A DNA stretch of 64,000 bases from Cinnamomum chago. Taxonomy: Eukaryota; Streptophyta; Magnoliopsida; Laurales; Lauraceae. The stretch is from NCBI GenBank assembly GCA_038049695.1, contig CP142453.1:18418001-18482000 (forward strand). Reading direction: 5' to 3'. Below, piece by piece: positions 1 to 10,969 of the stretch. A program made the translations under genes and the position numbers. Within the stretch, counting starts at the first letter, position 1. Each line of letters begins with the position of its first letter. Under the pieces are notes generated by a model. That model was not told where the DNA came from. It was given only the letters and a program-made list of their open reading frames with translations, and did not search any database.

Positions 1-3000
1 AACTGAAGCTTGTTGAGATTGCCTAGGGAACTTGGTATCTCACCAGTTAAATAATTATTTTCCAAATTCAAGCTTGTTAGGTTTGTCAAATTCCCAAATT
101 CTTTTGGTATCCCCCCTATTATGTTGTTACCTGGCAAGCCACTGCATGATGAATAATCGAGTAAATATTAATTGATGAAAGCAAGAACTAAAAAGAAAAG
201 GAGGCACACAAAAAATGAAAGAAATTAGATATTTTACACACACAGAGCAAGAGAGACAGCGCAACCAAGGTTCAAAATAGTAGTATCAGAAAGCAAGAAA
301 TGGTACATATCTGGAGTTTTGCCAGTTATCGTATCAGTTATCAAAACAAGCTTTTTTTAAGTATAAATCTAGAAAACATCCAAAAACTCAAGTTAACATT
401 TTGATGCTTAGTTGCATCCTCAAGCAGTATATAAATACTCAAAACCCTTGATGTCATTCTAAGTCTTCTATTGCTTTAAACTATTGAATATGTTGAGTGT
501 TGAGGTTGATAGATCTAGGATACAGATTCCTTGATCAAACAAATTATCACAAAATGACAATTGGTAATATGGAGAGGATTTGTAGAATGTTTTCATACAA
601 ATGTCTCTATATATAAGAGTAATGCACATGGATCTTTGAGGATTATCAAGCTGTTGCAATCCCTTGATTAAGAGAAAATAATCTAGAACTAGTCCATTAT
701 GATGTGGATACAAATCTACAAGATATATACAAGTTAAAAGTGTGTTGTGCCTGGTGCAAGTTGGCTGGTGTTTCCTGTGACTCGCTGCATCAGTCATTTC
801 ATTCATGCTATTGGCTGAAATTGCTCAATTGATTAGAGCATTGGTTTTATGATCTAAAAGTTCACATATCTTAGTCACTTGGATCTAAGCTGCTCGGCCA
901 TTGCCAATGGTGGAGCTAGGATTTTCTTGTAGGGAGGCAAATGATAGTCAGTTTATCATATTCTATACTTATTGATTTATTATTATACAAATTTATTTTT
1001 GCAGACTCTTTTAATATATATTTGAAGAATAATCCTAATTTTGAAAATATCACACCATTTTCCAAGACATAATTTCTCACAACTTGTGAGGGCTTTTTTT
1101 TTTTTTGGTAAACTTGTAAGGGCAATTAAAATAAGAAAACAGTATGCCTCACCACAATGAATCCAAACCACTCAATAATCGCTTTCTTTCTCCTTGTTTT
1201 AGCACCAAGAGTGATGCAGTACGGAAGGCCCCGGGCCCACATGATGGACCCAGCCATCCAACCCAGTCCATCGGGTTCAGCCCACGGGCCCAATTGGCTG
1301 AGAAGCTACTGTGGCATAATACTTTTATCTTAAAGTTTATTTAATTAGGATTGTTTCTTGTTTTATTGTTTTAGGATTAGTAGCTTTCTATTTTAGAGTC
1401 ATTATTACATTATAAATAGAGAAGCCCTCCATTGTAATAGACATGCTTATTATCAATTAATGTTTTGAGTTATGAGAGTTTTCTCTTCAATTATGGTGTT
1501 TTCTCCTCTTGTGAGGTTGCCTTAGTGGCTGGAATCCATCTTCGGATTCAATCAATCCTTCAGGAGATTGATCTATTGTTCGGTCGTGGATCTTGGCTGC
1601 GTCAATTGGTATCAGAGCCGAAGAGCGATCGCCGGGGAGACTCTATCCTTCCCGGAATTCCCCTCGTGTCCTTCCATCCACCACCGTCAGGAACCATAAT
1701 CTTGCCACCCAATCCATCAGATTTCACCCAACCCATCAGTCCATCATCTTCATCCCAACCCACCACCGGACACTGCCCTTTTTGCCAAACATCAAGCGTG
1801 CAATAGATGATCAAGGTCAAGGCAAAGCTGATCTCATGGAAAATTTGGAACAGTGCAAGATGATCAAGTTCGTGTTCCTCAAGAGCCACAGCACGTAGAA
1901 GAAGACCAAGGAGAAGCAGCCATTGAAGATTTTGACCAGGTTACCAAACAGAGTGAACATTCGGTAGATCTTGTTGACATGCCACTGCTAGATAATCCAT
2001 TTGGGTCATCGGAAACCAGATCAATTGTTTTCGAGGATTCACAAGTACATCAAGTTGTTGACGTCCCTCACGTTGACTTCATCTTTAGGGATCAACAATG
2101 ACAACCTGCAGATTGCCTTCAAATATGGCAGATTCTATGATTGCAGTCTCTCATGGGAAAAGCACACATCCAAGCTAAATGCAAGCATGAGAAGAAACGA
2201 CACCTACGATCTACTTCTAAATGGAGGAAAATACTACATGAAGTTTGCAAGACATGCAAAGCAAATGCAGACTGCAAGAATATTCTGAAGTTTGTGCGAT
2301 TGATTTTTGACCCCAGAGGACCTTTCCCCAACTTGTGGTCGGATTCTCTCCCATATTATCATGCTGTCAACTCGCTGAAATCAAGTTTTTTCAAACGGGG
2401 GAGAATTGATGCAGTACGGAAGGCCCTGAGCCCACATGATAGACCCGGCCATCCAACCCAATCCATTGGGTTTGGCCCACAGGCCCAATTGGCTGAGAAG
2501 CTACTGTGGTATAATACTTTTATCTTAAGTTTATTTAATTAGGATTGTTTCTTGTTTTATTGTTTTAGGATTAGTAGCTTTCTATTTTAGAGTCCTTATT
2601 ACATTATAAATAGAGAAGCCATCTATGGTAAAAGACATGCTTATTATCAATTAATCTTTTGAGTTATGAGAGTTTTCTCTTCAATTATGGCATTTTTTCC
2701 TCTTGTGAGGTCACCACCTTTGGATTCGTTCAATCCTTCGGGTGATTGATCTATTGTTCGGTCGTGGATCTTGGCTGCGTCACTCTAATCAAATTAGGAC
2801 CCATGTTGAGTTGATCACATGTAAACCAATCCAACCACAATGAAATTTGTTGATTGGTTACTTGTGATCATTTGATGGGCCATGGTTCTGCAGTAGGGCA
2901 TGGATGGTGAGAGGAGCATTAAATCCATCACCAAATCATGAAAAGATTAAATGTGAAGACATAAATGATATATTAAGGGTCCAGATCCTCTAAGTGCCTC

Positions 3001-5647
3001 ACTCATGCTTCTCGTGTGGAGCGTGGAACTCCAAACTAGGGGGCACTTATTGAATATGTGAACCACTCAACATAAACTCCCTCCACTTTAGTAGGCTTTC
3101 CCCATATTTTACTCCAATAAGAATCGGACCATACAATTAAACATATGATTAAGAATCACATATGCTCAATCTTACAGTGGGACCAGCTCCTATTGGCAAA
3201 AAATTTGCATTTGGAGTGCCTCACTACTCACTAGTATGCTTCATATTTGAGCGTACAACCCTAGATGAAGCATGCATTTTTGTCACGCTTTATATATGTT
3301 TTGTCTATCACACAGATTAATTTGATGGTGGGCCCATCTCCTATTTGGCTAGGGCCATACAAGAGGTGGCATTTATTTTATGCGATTTGAATTTTAATAG
3401 GTGGGCCCCATTGTGTTGACCATGAGTTTCCCATGAGTTCAAGAATTGAATGGTCCGGAACCCAAAAAAAAGAGGGGTGGCGGTTTGCAAAGAGGCATTT
3501 GCCTCTTTTAATTGCAGTAGAAAAATAAGTGGAAAGGGGAGGGGAAAAAAGAGGGAAAGGAAAAGGAGAAGGAAGAAGAGGAGGACGAGAGAAGCAACAG
3601 TGGCGGTGGGAACAAAGAAGAACAGCTTCAGCAAAGAAGTAGTTGCATTTCCACAACCGACCACAAGTTCTCTCCCACACTGTTATTGTGAATTGAGATA
3701 AAACCAACACCGATATCCCAGCAGGATAACGGTTCAGTATTAATCAATACCTAAATTGTATCAGCCAATACATAACATAATGGCCAACAAATTATACCAT
3801 GCTCATGAAACATTAAAACAGCCTCAATGATATGCAACCATTTCTTAGGGGAGAAAGCATGGCCATAATAATTCACACAGACATGAACCATGGCTCTATG
3901 AAGAGGAAAAGTAGGCATTGATAATGATCAAAAGTATGTAGACCATAACATCCATATCAGCCATCAAACCAGCATATATAGAGGCATACGATCGAGCCCA
4001 AAAGACCCAACCCCTTACATGACGTGCCCAAGAGGGGAAGGAGGCCTTAAAGCTCCAAACTAGTCCCACAAACCTTCTGGACAGGCCTGCAAGCAATCCA
4101 GGAGCAAAACAAGCTTGACTTGCCCCATCCAGTCGTAGCTGGACTAGGAACAGCCCTGGCTGCACGACCAACCCAATAATAGACTGGGACATACAAGTAC
4201 AACTCCTAGTCCATTTCATATGATGATTTTTTATTATATATTAGTGCAAGACAATAAGGATATTTATGTGTGATATCTTATTGATAGTGGACACTAAATT
4301 ATCTAGCGATTGATGTATAGCCCGGACTCTATAGGGCATCTTAGTGTGGAGACTTCATAGGTTATATATTATGATGACGCCAGTCGATTTGGCAGGGTTT
4401 TCTACAACACATGAAAATATTCCCTAAGGAGCACGTGGTTGGCATCTAAGACTCGGGCACGTGGCCCTTTGCTCTGGTAAGATTGCATGTTGAGTTTTGT
4501 GCTGAGTTTTCCTCTTTGTTCATGCTGATATCTGTCATTTGGTAGGTTTTTTGGAACATAATGCATTGCGAATTGTCGGAGACATTACTACTTTTGTTGT
4601 AGATCAGTCCTTTCAGATTGGATCTGCATCAGTTGGCATCAAAAGCCAATACTTCTGCTGAATCCGGTTTCCCGTGAGCTTCCTCTACTCCCACAATGAC
4701 ATGTGGTCAAGATAGAAGCCAAGGAGGTCAACAAGAAGATTGAGAGGAATATACCTTGATAGCATTGAAAAGAGATTAGCACTTAGCAGCACAAGAAAGG
4801 AAGTTAGAACCCATATCCCTACAACATGTTTGTTTCTTTTCTTTCTTTCCCCGCTCTTGACTAGTAATGTGACTCGAACCCACAACCTCAAGGTTGCAAT
4901 AACAAGCACCTTCCATTGTGCTAGGGCTCTTGTCATCCCTACAACATGCTTGGTCACAAGAAAAGAACCCTCAACTCAAAAGCGGCAGTATGGTTCTAAT
5001 GGGATGGGTTAACCCATTCTATAGAAGTGGTCCACATGGAGAGCCACAGCATATTTAAACCATGTGCAATCAGTAGATTTTGACATCTTCTCTCATTTTG
5101 AAATATAAAATTACCAAACAAAGAAACCATGGACAAAAGCAATCCAACGTTACAATTCAATTTTAGCCTATTTTTCATATATTCAAGGAAGAGAAGCAAT
5201 ACAAAGTTACAGTTCAATGTTAACGCTATTTTTCATACATACAGGGAAACAAGAGACTTCAGAACTCCAATTCTAGGTGACAAGGATCCAGTGAATCTCA
5301 TTGAAGGCAATATCCTGCAAGCGTAAAATGCAACAAGTATATGCCATATTAGAGCCTTTCACAGGAGATTTTGCCGAAACTTATCTGAGATCAGATCACA
5401 ACAGTACTTCATATAGAGTATCATAGTTTATAATGCAAACATCGTAAAAGAGCCAACACATATCTATCCAAAAAAAGAAAAAAAGAAGAAGTACCAAGTC
5501 AAAGAACAACTTACAAAGAAATGACATTCAACTTGTCATCACAAATGACAGAAGTCCAAGCACAAGGATTAACTTGATTTTGGTTCCAATCTGTGAGCTG
5601 AGTAGTAGAGGTATTTAATGAATTCCTTAAAGCGATCAGAGCATCTC
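1..5647 (-). CDS. LRR receptor-like kinase, LRR II subfamily (partial, continues past left edge)
   Basis: Three exons on the minus strand join in phase: 5647-5515 (133 nt), 5314-5243 (72 nt) and 141-1 (open at the window edge). Exon 5647-5515 encodes the N-terminal LRR cap, with [12 protein letters not shown], then [20 protein letters not shown] with its capping Cys pair. The 72-nt exon encodes one LRR ([19 protein letters not shown]) and the last encodes [18 protein letters not shown] and [14 protein letters not shown] repeats. The 133-nt and 72-nt exon sizes match the architecture I recall for SERK-like LRR II genes, and the residues most resemble the Arabidopsis At5g10290/At5g65240 group. 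These are plasma-membrane kinases with five short ectodomain LRRs. The transmembrane and kinase parts would lie left of the window. The introns are long (142-5242, about 5.1 kb). All visible splice sites are GT-AG. The signal-peptide exon is uncertain (see 8810-8837). Whether the gene is intact cannot be judged here. Confidence 0.85.
1212..1604 (+). repeat. 5' LTR of the compact retrotransposon
   Basis: This 393-bp LTR starts TGATG and ends GTCA. A TATAAATAG box-like motif lies near 1410-1420, where an LTR promoter would be expected. It is followed by the tRNA-Met primer-binding site. Confidence 0.85.
2407..2782 (+). repeat. 3' LTR of the compact retrotransposon
   Basis: This 376-bp copy of the 1212-1604 LTR has scattered substitutions and small deletions; for example, the GGCTGGAATCCATC part before the terminal third is missing. 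The divergence points to an old insertion. Confidence 0.85.
4230..4640 (+). mobile_element. Degenerate LTR end with primer-binding-like site
   Basis: The interval ends in GATCTGCATCA followed by GTTGGCATCAAAAGCC, which resembles an LTR 3' terminus next to a degraded TGGTATCAGAGCC primer site. No partner LTR or coding sequence was found nearby, so this is tentative. Confidence 0.3.
4845..4945 (-). repeat. tRNA-derived SINE-like repeat
   Basis: On the minus strand it has TAGCACAATGG (like a pol III A box), then AAGGTGCTTGTT, and GGTTCGAGTC (a B box) about 40 nt further on. Similar copies occur at about 25575-25655 (minus) and 40842-40895 (plus), so it is a dispersed family. Confidence 0.5.
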
Positions 5648-8600
5648 CTAAGAACATTTAGGGAGTTTTTCTAATTAGCATCCTGGAAAAGGAAGAAGAT
5701 CTGGGAAAACATGGGATATGAAAACATGTACGCGAAGAATTGCGAGGATCTGAAAGCAATCATTCACTATTCAACTTGTGTCAATAAGAAGAAAGAGCAA
5801 CTTACCAGATCTGGTCCATCAAGAAATTGGAATATTCAAATACCATATTCTTGGTGTTCTCCTTGAAGGTACGTATACAACATTTAAAATTACATGAAGT
5901 AATGCATGTAAAAAGTTAAAGGGAAAGCATTGCATAAGAGTAGCCATCTTTCCTTTTTCTATTAAGCATTAAGGAACAAAAACACTGATGTACCTTGGTA
6001 ATCAGATGTCCCAAAAGAACTCAGAGAAGCCAACAAAAAGAATGCATAAACCAATTCCATCTCCACAGTGATTAATGGGGATAATTCATTTGTGAATCAC
6101 ATAAGCTCCAATGTACCCATAAAATGAATATTATTCCCTGCAGAGTTGTATGACAATAAATGAGCAACATATTTATAACTAGAAGCATCTACGTCTAGCA
6201 AATAGAAATTTCATTCATCTAACAGCAGCGCATAACAGCAACCATCTTTCTTTTTTTTCTAACTAGCATTAAGGAACAAAAACACTGATGTACCCTGGTA
6301 ATCATATGTCCCAAAAGAACTCAGAGAAGCCAACAAAAAGAATGCATAAACCAATTCCATCTCGGCAGTGATTATCCCCATAAATGTATCAGTGAATCAT
6401 GTAAACTCCAATGTATTCATGAAATCAATATTATTCCCTGCAGAGTTGTATGACATTAAATGAGTGACATAGTTATAGCTAGAAGCATCTATGTCTAGGG
6501 AATAGCAAATTTCATTCATCTAACATATTATTCTCTTGTACATTGCCGAAAAAGCGCAAAATGAACAAAGAGACATACTGGAATTAAAGGTACTCCATCC
6601 CAACGCTCCAAAAAAAAGAAACAAAAATATCCATTCATGTAATATGCTAAACTACACTAAATACAATATTCAAACATTATACTAAAAATTAGTTTCAAAC
6701 AGGGTAATGGCACAGTCTGCCACAATGTACAGTCAAACTAAAAGTAACATTGCATACATCATTCATAAAGTGCACCAGATGATATCTGAAATTCATAATA
6801 GATAACAACTACTTGAAGATTAGAATTATCAAAATGAATAAGCAAAACGAAAGCAACTCTGCGCACAAACCAATATGTGAAGACATGGAAATGACAATCT
6901 AACTCCCGCCAGCATGCCAAAAAAATTTAGTCTTCCAATTTTAGAATGTTCAGCAAATACAGACAAGAGGGAATTTCCCATCAATTTGTTCAGATTTAGA
7001 TTCTTACATCAATATGTTCTTTCTTACTTTCACTTCCTCTACTATAATTGGCATGAGTAACATCTTCATGTTCCTACCCTCAACCAAGTATTTTGTAATA
7101 AGATAAAAACAATCACTTTGAAACTACAGCTCAACATGAAATGATTTTAACCCTTACTGAAGTAATTCAGCAAGAGGCCATTAGATCCTAAGTTACATAG
7201 AAGTGTGCGCATCTTACAACACTCAATACTAGATGTGACTGTTTTCTCAAATAATTTCTTCTATATTTTGTCCAACAAATGTGAATAACAAGAAAGATAA
7301 CTTCTTGTTCTATTTTTGAGCTCACAAGATCCTCCACCATGCTTCTTTTCAAAAAAAAAAAAAAAAGATCAAGATCTTCTACCATGACATTTTATTTTTT
7401 ACTTTTTGAGAAGAAGAAGAGATTCTTGACATAGGATGTATATGAAATAATGTGTCAACATATTGTATTGACATAGTATTCTTGACAAAATTCTTTTGGA
7501 TGCAATTGATGATTTCATATAATGATTCTTAAAGGCAAACAAATTATTTTAGAATACTATGACAACAAAATTTCCAAAGAACGGCTTCTTAGAAGAGACG
7601 GCATCATCAAATTCATAGTGGAGCTATGCAAGAAGCTTTATACATGGGAAACAAGGGATGGGCCAAGGCTGGATAAATTGGAGTTTGCAGTGATTGGCAA
7701 GCAGGCATGGACTGGCTACAGGAGTGAATATTTGACGAGAATTTAAACCTGCAGTTTTCAACTTAGGCAGTGACAGAGCTCTTGGCTCAAATAGTTATTC
7801 AATGGCCTTCTTTTGATACTTCTAGGAGGAAGATAAAGCAAAATCCAATCTGGGAATTGATAAGAGTAGAGCTTCAATCACGATGATGATGGTGGAAGGA
7901 CGAATGGGTCAGGGTTTCCAACAGGGAGATTACGGGATATCCATAATCCAAAGCAGACCCAATAACTATGCTTGGTGAAACATGATTACAATCCTCTTTT
8001 AAAGAAATGATCCTCCCAAAGTGGTTCTCGAACTTAGAACCCGATTTCAAAGGCAAGGAAGTTGGAACACCATTATACCAATGAGTGCATTTGGATATGG
8101 AGATAACAGGAGGAGTTGTAGAGTGTTAATTCCATTAAGGTGCTGTAACAGAATGAAAGAAAATAAGATGAAACCCTATACTCCAAATGTGCTGTTCAAA
8201 CAAACAATTCTTCATTGATTTTCCTTCTCCCAAAAATGAAATACAAATAGCATTCTACAGAATCAAATTTCCTAATTTTGAAGATATGACAGGAATCCAT
8301 GATCTTTTTCCCTAAAATACTTGGGCCCCATTTGTTTGCTATGTATCGAATTCCTAGGAATTCCTAGTAACGCCTCACTATCCAAGGAGCTTAAGTAAAG
8401 GTGAAAATTCACAAAAGACCATCAAATAGTCTCCACTTTTGGTGGGAATGGCTCAGCAGCAAACCCATACTAAATCAACTACCACCACTAAAGTGACGGT
8501 CCGATCTAGAAAACACAAAGTAGGCAACCAGGCCCTTAGGGAAATCACCCCCATATTTTTTTTCTAACCATCATAGAGAAAGCACAGTGGAGAAAACTGA

Positions 8601-8809
8601 TTATAGTACTAATTTTTTGAACTCTGTGCAGTACTCCCAACCTTTTATTGTCCTCATCCAAACACACCCAAAGACCTCCAAGTCCTACAACAGTGTCTCC
8701 TGAGAATTAAGGAGCTTTAAACAGCAATCTGTTACATATTGACAAAACCCATGATTTACAAATGGAAATGAGAGAAAAACAAAAGGCAAGATTTTTACTC
8801 AGTGCCTAC
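5648..8809 (-). other. Presumed first intron of the LRR receptor kinase
   Basis: This interval has AT-rich noncoding character on both strands. It contains a roughly 300-bp tandem duplication (5930-6525) and a poly(A) tract near 7352-7366. The minus-strand open frame at 7874-8056 has no recognisable domain. No exon of the kinase was found here. Confidence 0.5.
5930..6525. repeat. Two-copy tandem duplication, period about 300 bp
   Basis: The block containing AGCATTAAGGAACAAAAACA at 5965 recurs at 6265 and continues with the same order of sub-sequences (CCCAAAAGAACTCAGAGAAG, TATTATTCCCTGCAGAGTTG, CTAGAAGCATCTA) for about 300 bp. The copies differ by scattered substitutions. Confidence 0.85.
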
Positions 8810-8837
8810 CCATCAGAAACCCTAAGATGAGAACCAT
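8810..8837 (-). other. Candidate first coding exon of the LRR receptor kinase
   Basis: An ATG at 8837-8835 opens a short hydrophobic frame (MVLILGFLM plus one base) ending at a GT donor at 8809. The one-base phase fits the next exon at 5647, giving G-D-A-L. Upstream on the minus strand (about 8840-9050) the DNA is pyrimidine-rich and ATG-poor, as expected of a 5' UTR. Against it: nine hydrophobic residues are short for a signal peptide of this family, and another ATG lies 18 nt upstream in another frame that stops quickly. A different first exon between 5.7 and 10.9 kb remains possible. Confidence 0.3.
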
Positions 8838-10969
8838 GAAGAGTGTGGAATGAACATGATGCAGCAGGTGAAGAAGAAGATGAAGAAAGAAAACAAAGGA
8901 GAAATCTAAGAGGAGAGAGATGAAAAGGCAAGTAAGTACCTTTGAGAGAGGAGAGATGTTGCAGAGAAATGTTTGTCAATGGAGAGAGAAGATTTGTTGG
9001 CAGCAGCCCAAGAATGAAGAGTCAACACGCTAGCGGACAGAGAAGGAAATGTGATGTATCGCGAGACTGAGGACCTTGATGAGCCAAACGCAGAGCCATC
9101 GATTACTGTGCTGTTTTATCCTATTTCTAGGATGGAATGACGGAATGGGCATTGATTGTTTACCATATCTAGAATTCTTGATGATAAAAAAGGGTTCCAA
9201 TTTCCAAACCAATTGCTAAAGAGCTGATTTAAATGGGCTTTTGTGTGTTTACATTAGATTTTACTCAAAGAAAATAGAATTTATGTTCAAATTAGCTGAG
9301 CTCTTAGAACCCGTTTGAATAACTTACGTAAAATAAGCTATAGAAAAAATAAAATATAACAGAGTTACCATGTTGTAATGTATTTAGTTATTTGGTGCAG
9401 AGACTTTCTTACCTTATCATTTGTATGGAAAAGTGGAAGGACTTCTCATTTAAAGTATTATTAATGTGACCAATCATTTATCTAAAAAATAGAGATTTTA
9501 TTTGACTTTTCCCACTAAAGTGCCAAATATAGGTGAAAAGGGAAAGATATGAGATGTGAAGAGAAGTAAATAAGGATAGACTTGATATATAGATGGGACC
9601 TTTACATTATAAGGAGAGAGATTCATTTCTCATCATCTTTGATTCCAATTTCCATTAAACCCTACGATCATGCAATCACGTGATCATGTGTCAATTTCCC
9701 CTACTTAAATCCTAAGTCATACCTCCCACATCGCTTTAACTTGACTTTAAAGTCGGCTTTTTATTTCATTCATCTGCACCGGCACAGAGTCCAAGTTCAA
9801 TGGTCAATGGCTGACCTACATCATCCAAGAAAATTGCTTCAAACCCTAATGCACAGCACACCCCAAGTTGAATTTCCAGGTTCCACTCCTGTTGTTTCAT
9901 AAAATGGTAAAAGAAACAGGGCCTATATGTAATACTTGTGTTAATGGGTTGATAGCCGCGTGGGCGAGAAATAACACGTTTAGATGTGAGAAATCATGAT
10001 CCACTAATGATAATATGGCACGATGAAATCTTCACTGCCTCATTTGTGGGGCCCCCATAGGGCTGTGAGTGCATCGATAAAAGCGGTCAAGATAATTCTG
10101 CTGTTTGCCCTGTTGCTTGGAAACTTCCCAGTGCCAAAAAAAAAAAAAAAATTTGACCCGTGTGAACAGTAGTTTCTAACACCTACCCCAAAGGAAACTT
10201 TGTCCTCCCATATCTAACCCAACCCACCAAGACAAACAAGCAAAAGACAAATACACACTTCTCTGACAGCTTGTGTGTAAATGGTATGATTACATGCTCC
10301 CCCGCAAGGATTCTCTGCAAAATCAAAGAAAATTAGTTAATCACTGCACCTAACCACAAAAATTTAAAGCATTTTTTCACTACATGTTGGAATCCTCGGT
10401 ATTAAACATGTCCTAGGGATAATAATCACCTTCACATAACCAATAGGCGAACAAGCAAGAGATGTTGCTTCCAACCTTTAAATCAGTTTGCTACAGAATC
10501 AGTACCAAAAATAAATAGTTAAAACCAAACAGAACATGGCTAATTTTTCTCAATGCACGCCAGGTCGGGTAATACTGGGCTTCAAAGACCCATTTGATCA
10601 TAAAATATTATCTTGGCACTGCAATTCACATGACTACGAGAACATTCCTCCAGTGGGGTTTCGCCACAACCAAACACCTTCTGAAATTTCATTTTGTTAG
10701 AATTTCTAATTACATTAGTCCTCCAATATGATTATGATACATAAACAACAAAATAATATTGGGCGCCAGTTAGACAGCCCAAGCACCACCTTCCCATGAG
10801 AACATCTCCCACATAAATCCTCTTCCAAATTAGCAAGAAGAGCTTCTTTACCCCTTGCACAAAATAAATGACCCAACAAAGCTTTACGGCCAAATCCCAA
10901 TTGATGTAAGCACTGGTTAGTTCCCAATGTAAAGACTGACGTTGCAAGGCACTTCAATCTCACAATCTT
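8838..10969. other. Interval between the LRR kinase and the APRL gene
   Basis: About 8840-9050 reads as a pyrimidine-rich leader on the minus strand, possibly the kinase 5' UTR. About 10690-10969 is probably the APRL 3' UTR (minus strand). Between them are AT-rich DNA and a poly(A) tract near 10136-10150. No coding region was supported. Confidence 0.5.

Larger units (their letters stand above)
1212..2782 (+). mobile_element. Compact non-autonomous LTR retrotransposon (TRIM/LARD-like)
   Basis: Two direct LTRs (1212-1604 and 2407-2782) begin TGATGCAGTACGG and end GGCTGCGTCA. Two bases after the first LTR is TGGTATCAGAGC (1607-1618), complementary to the 3' end of initiator tRNA-Met and so the primer-binding site. 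A purine tract (2392-2405, AAACGGGGGAGAA) directly precedes the second LTR. The internal part is only about 800 bp and encodes no reverse transcriptase, integrase or protease, so movement would need help from another element. The 5-bp flanks (AAGAG and CTCTA) do not match. A related element at 36.1-37.0 kb carries Ty3/gypsy integrase residues, so a gypsy parent is inferred. Confidence 0.85.
142..5242 (-). other. Large intron of the LRR receptor kinase
   Basis: This 5.1-kb intron separates the 72-nt LRR exon from the exon at the left edge. It contains the compact LTR retrotransposon at 1212-2782, a purine-rich tract at about 3530-3600, a possible LTR end at 4230-4640 and a tRNA-like repeat at 4845-4945. 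The short open frames in it have no recognisable domains. Confidence 0.7.

Noticed and set aside
1593..2101. Open frames inside the compact LTR element taken as possible gag
   Set aside because: No zinc knuckle, capsid or enzyme motif could be seen and the frames overlap each other in different phases.
7874..8056. Minus-strand frame ending in a His run
   Set aside because: No recognisable domain and no splice-site support to join it to the LRR kinase.
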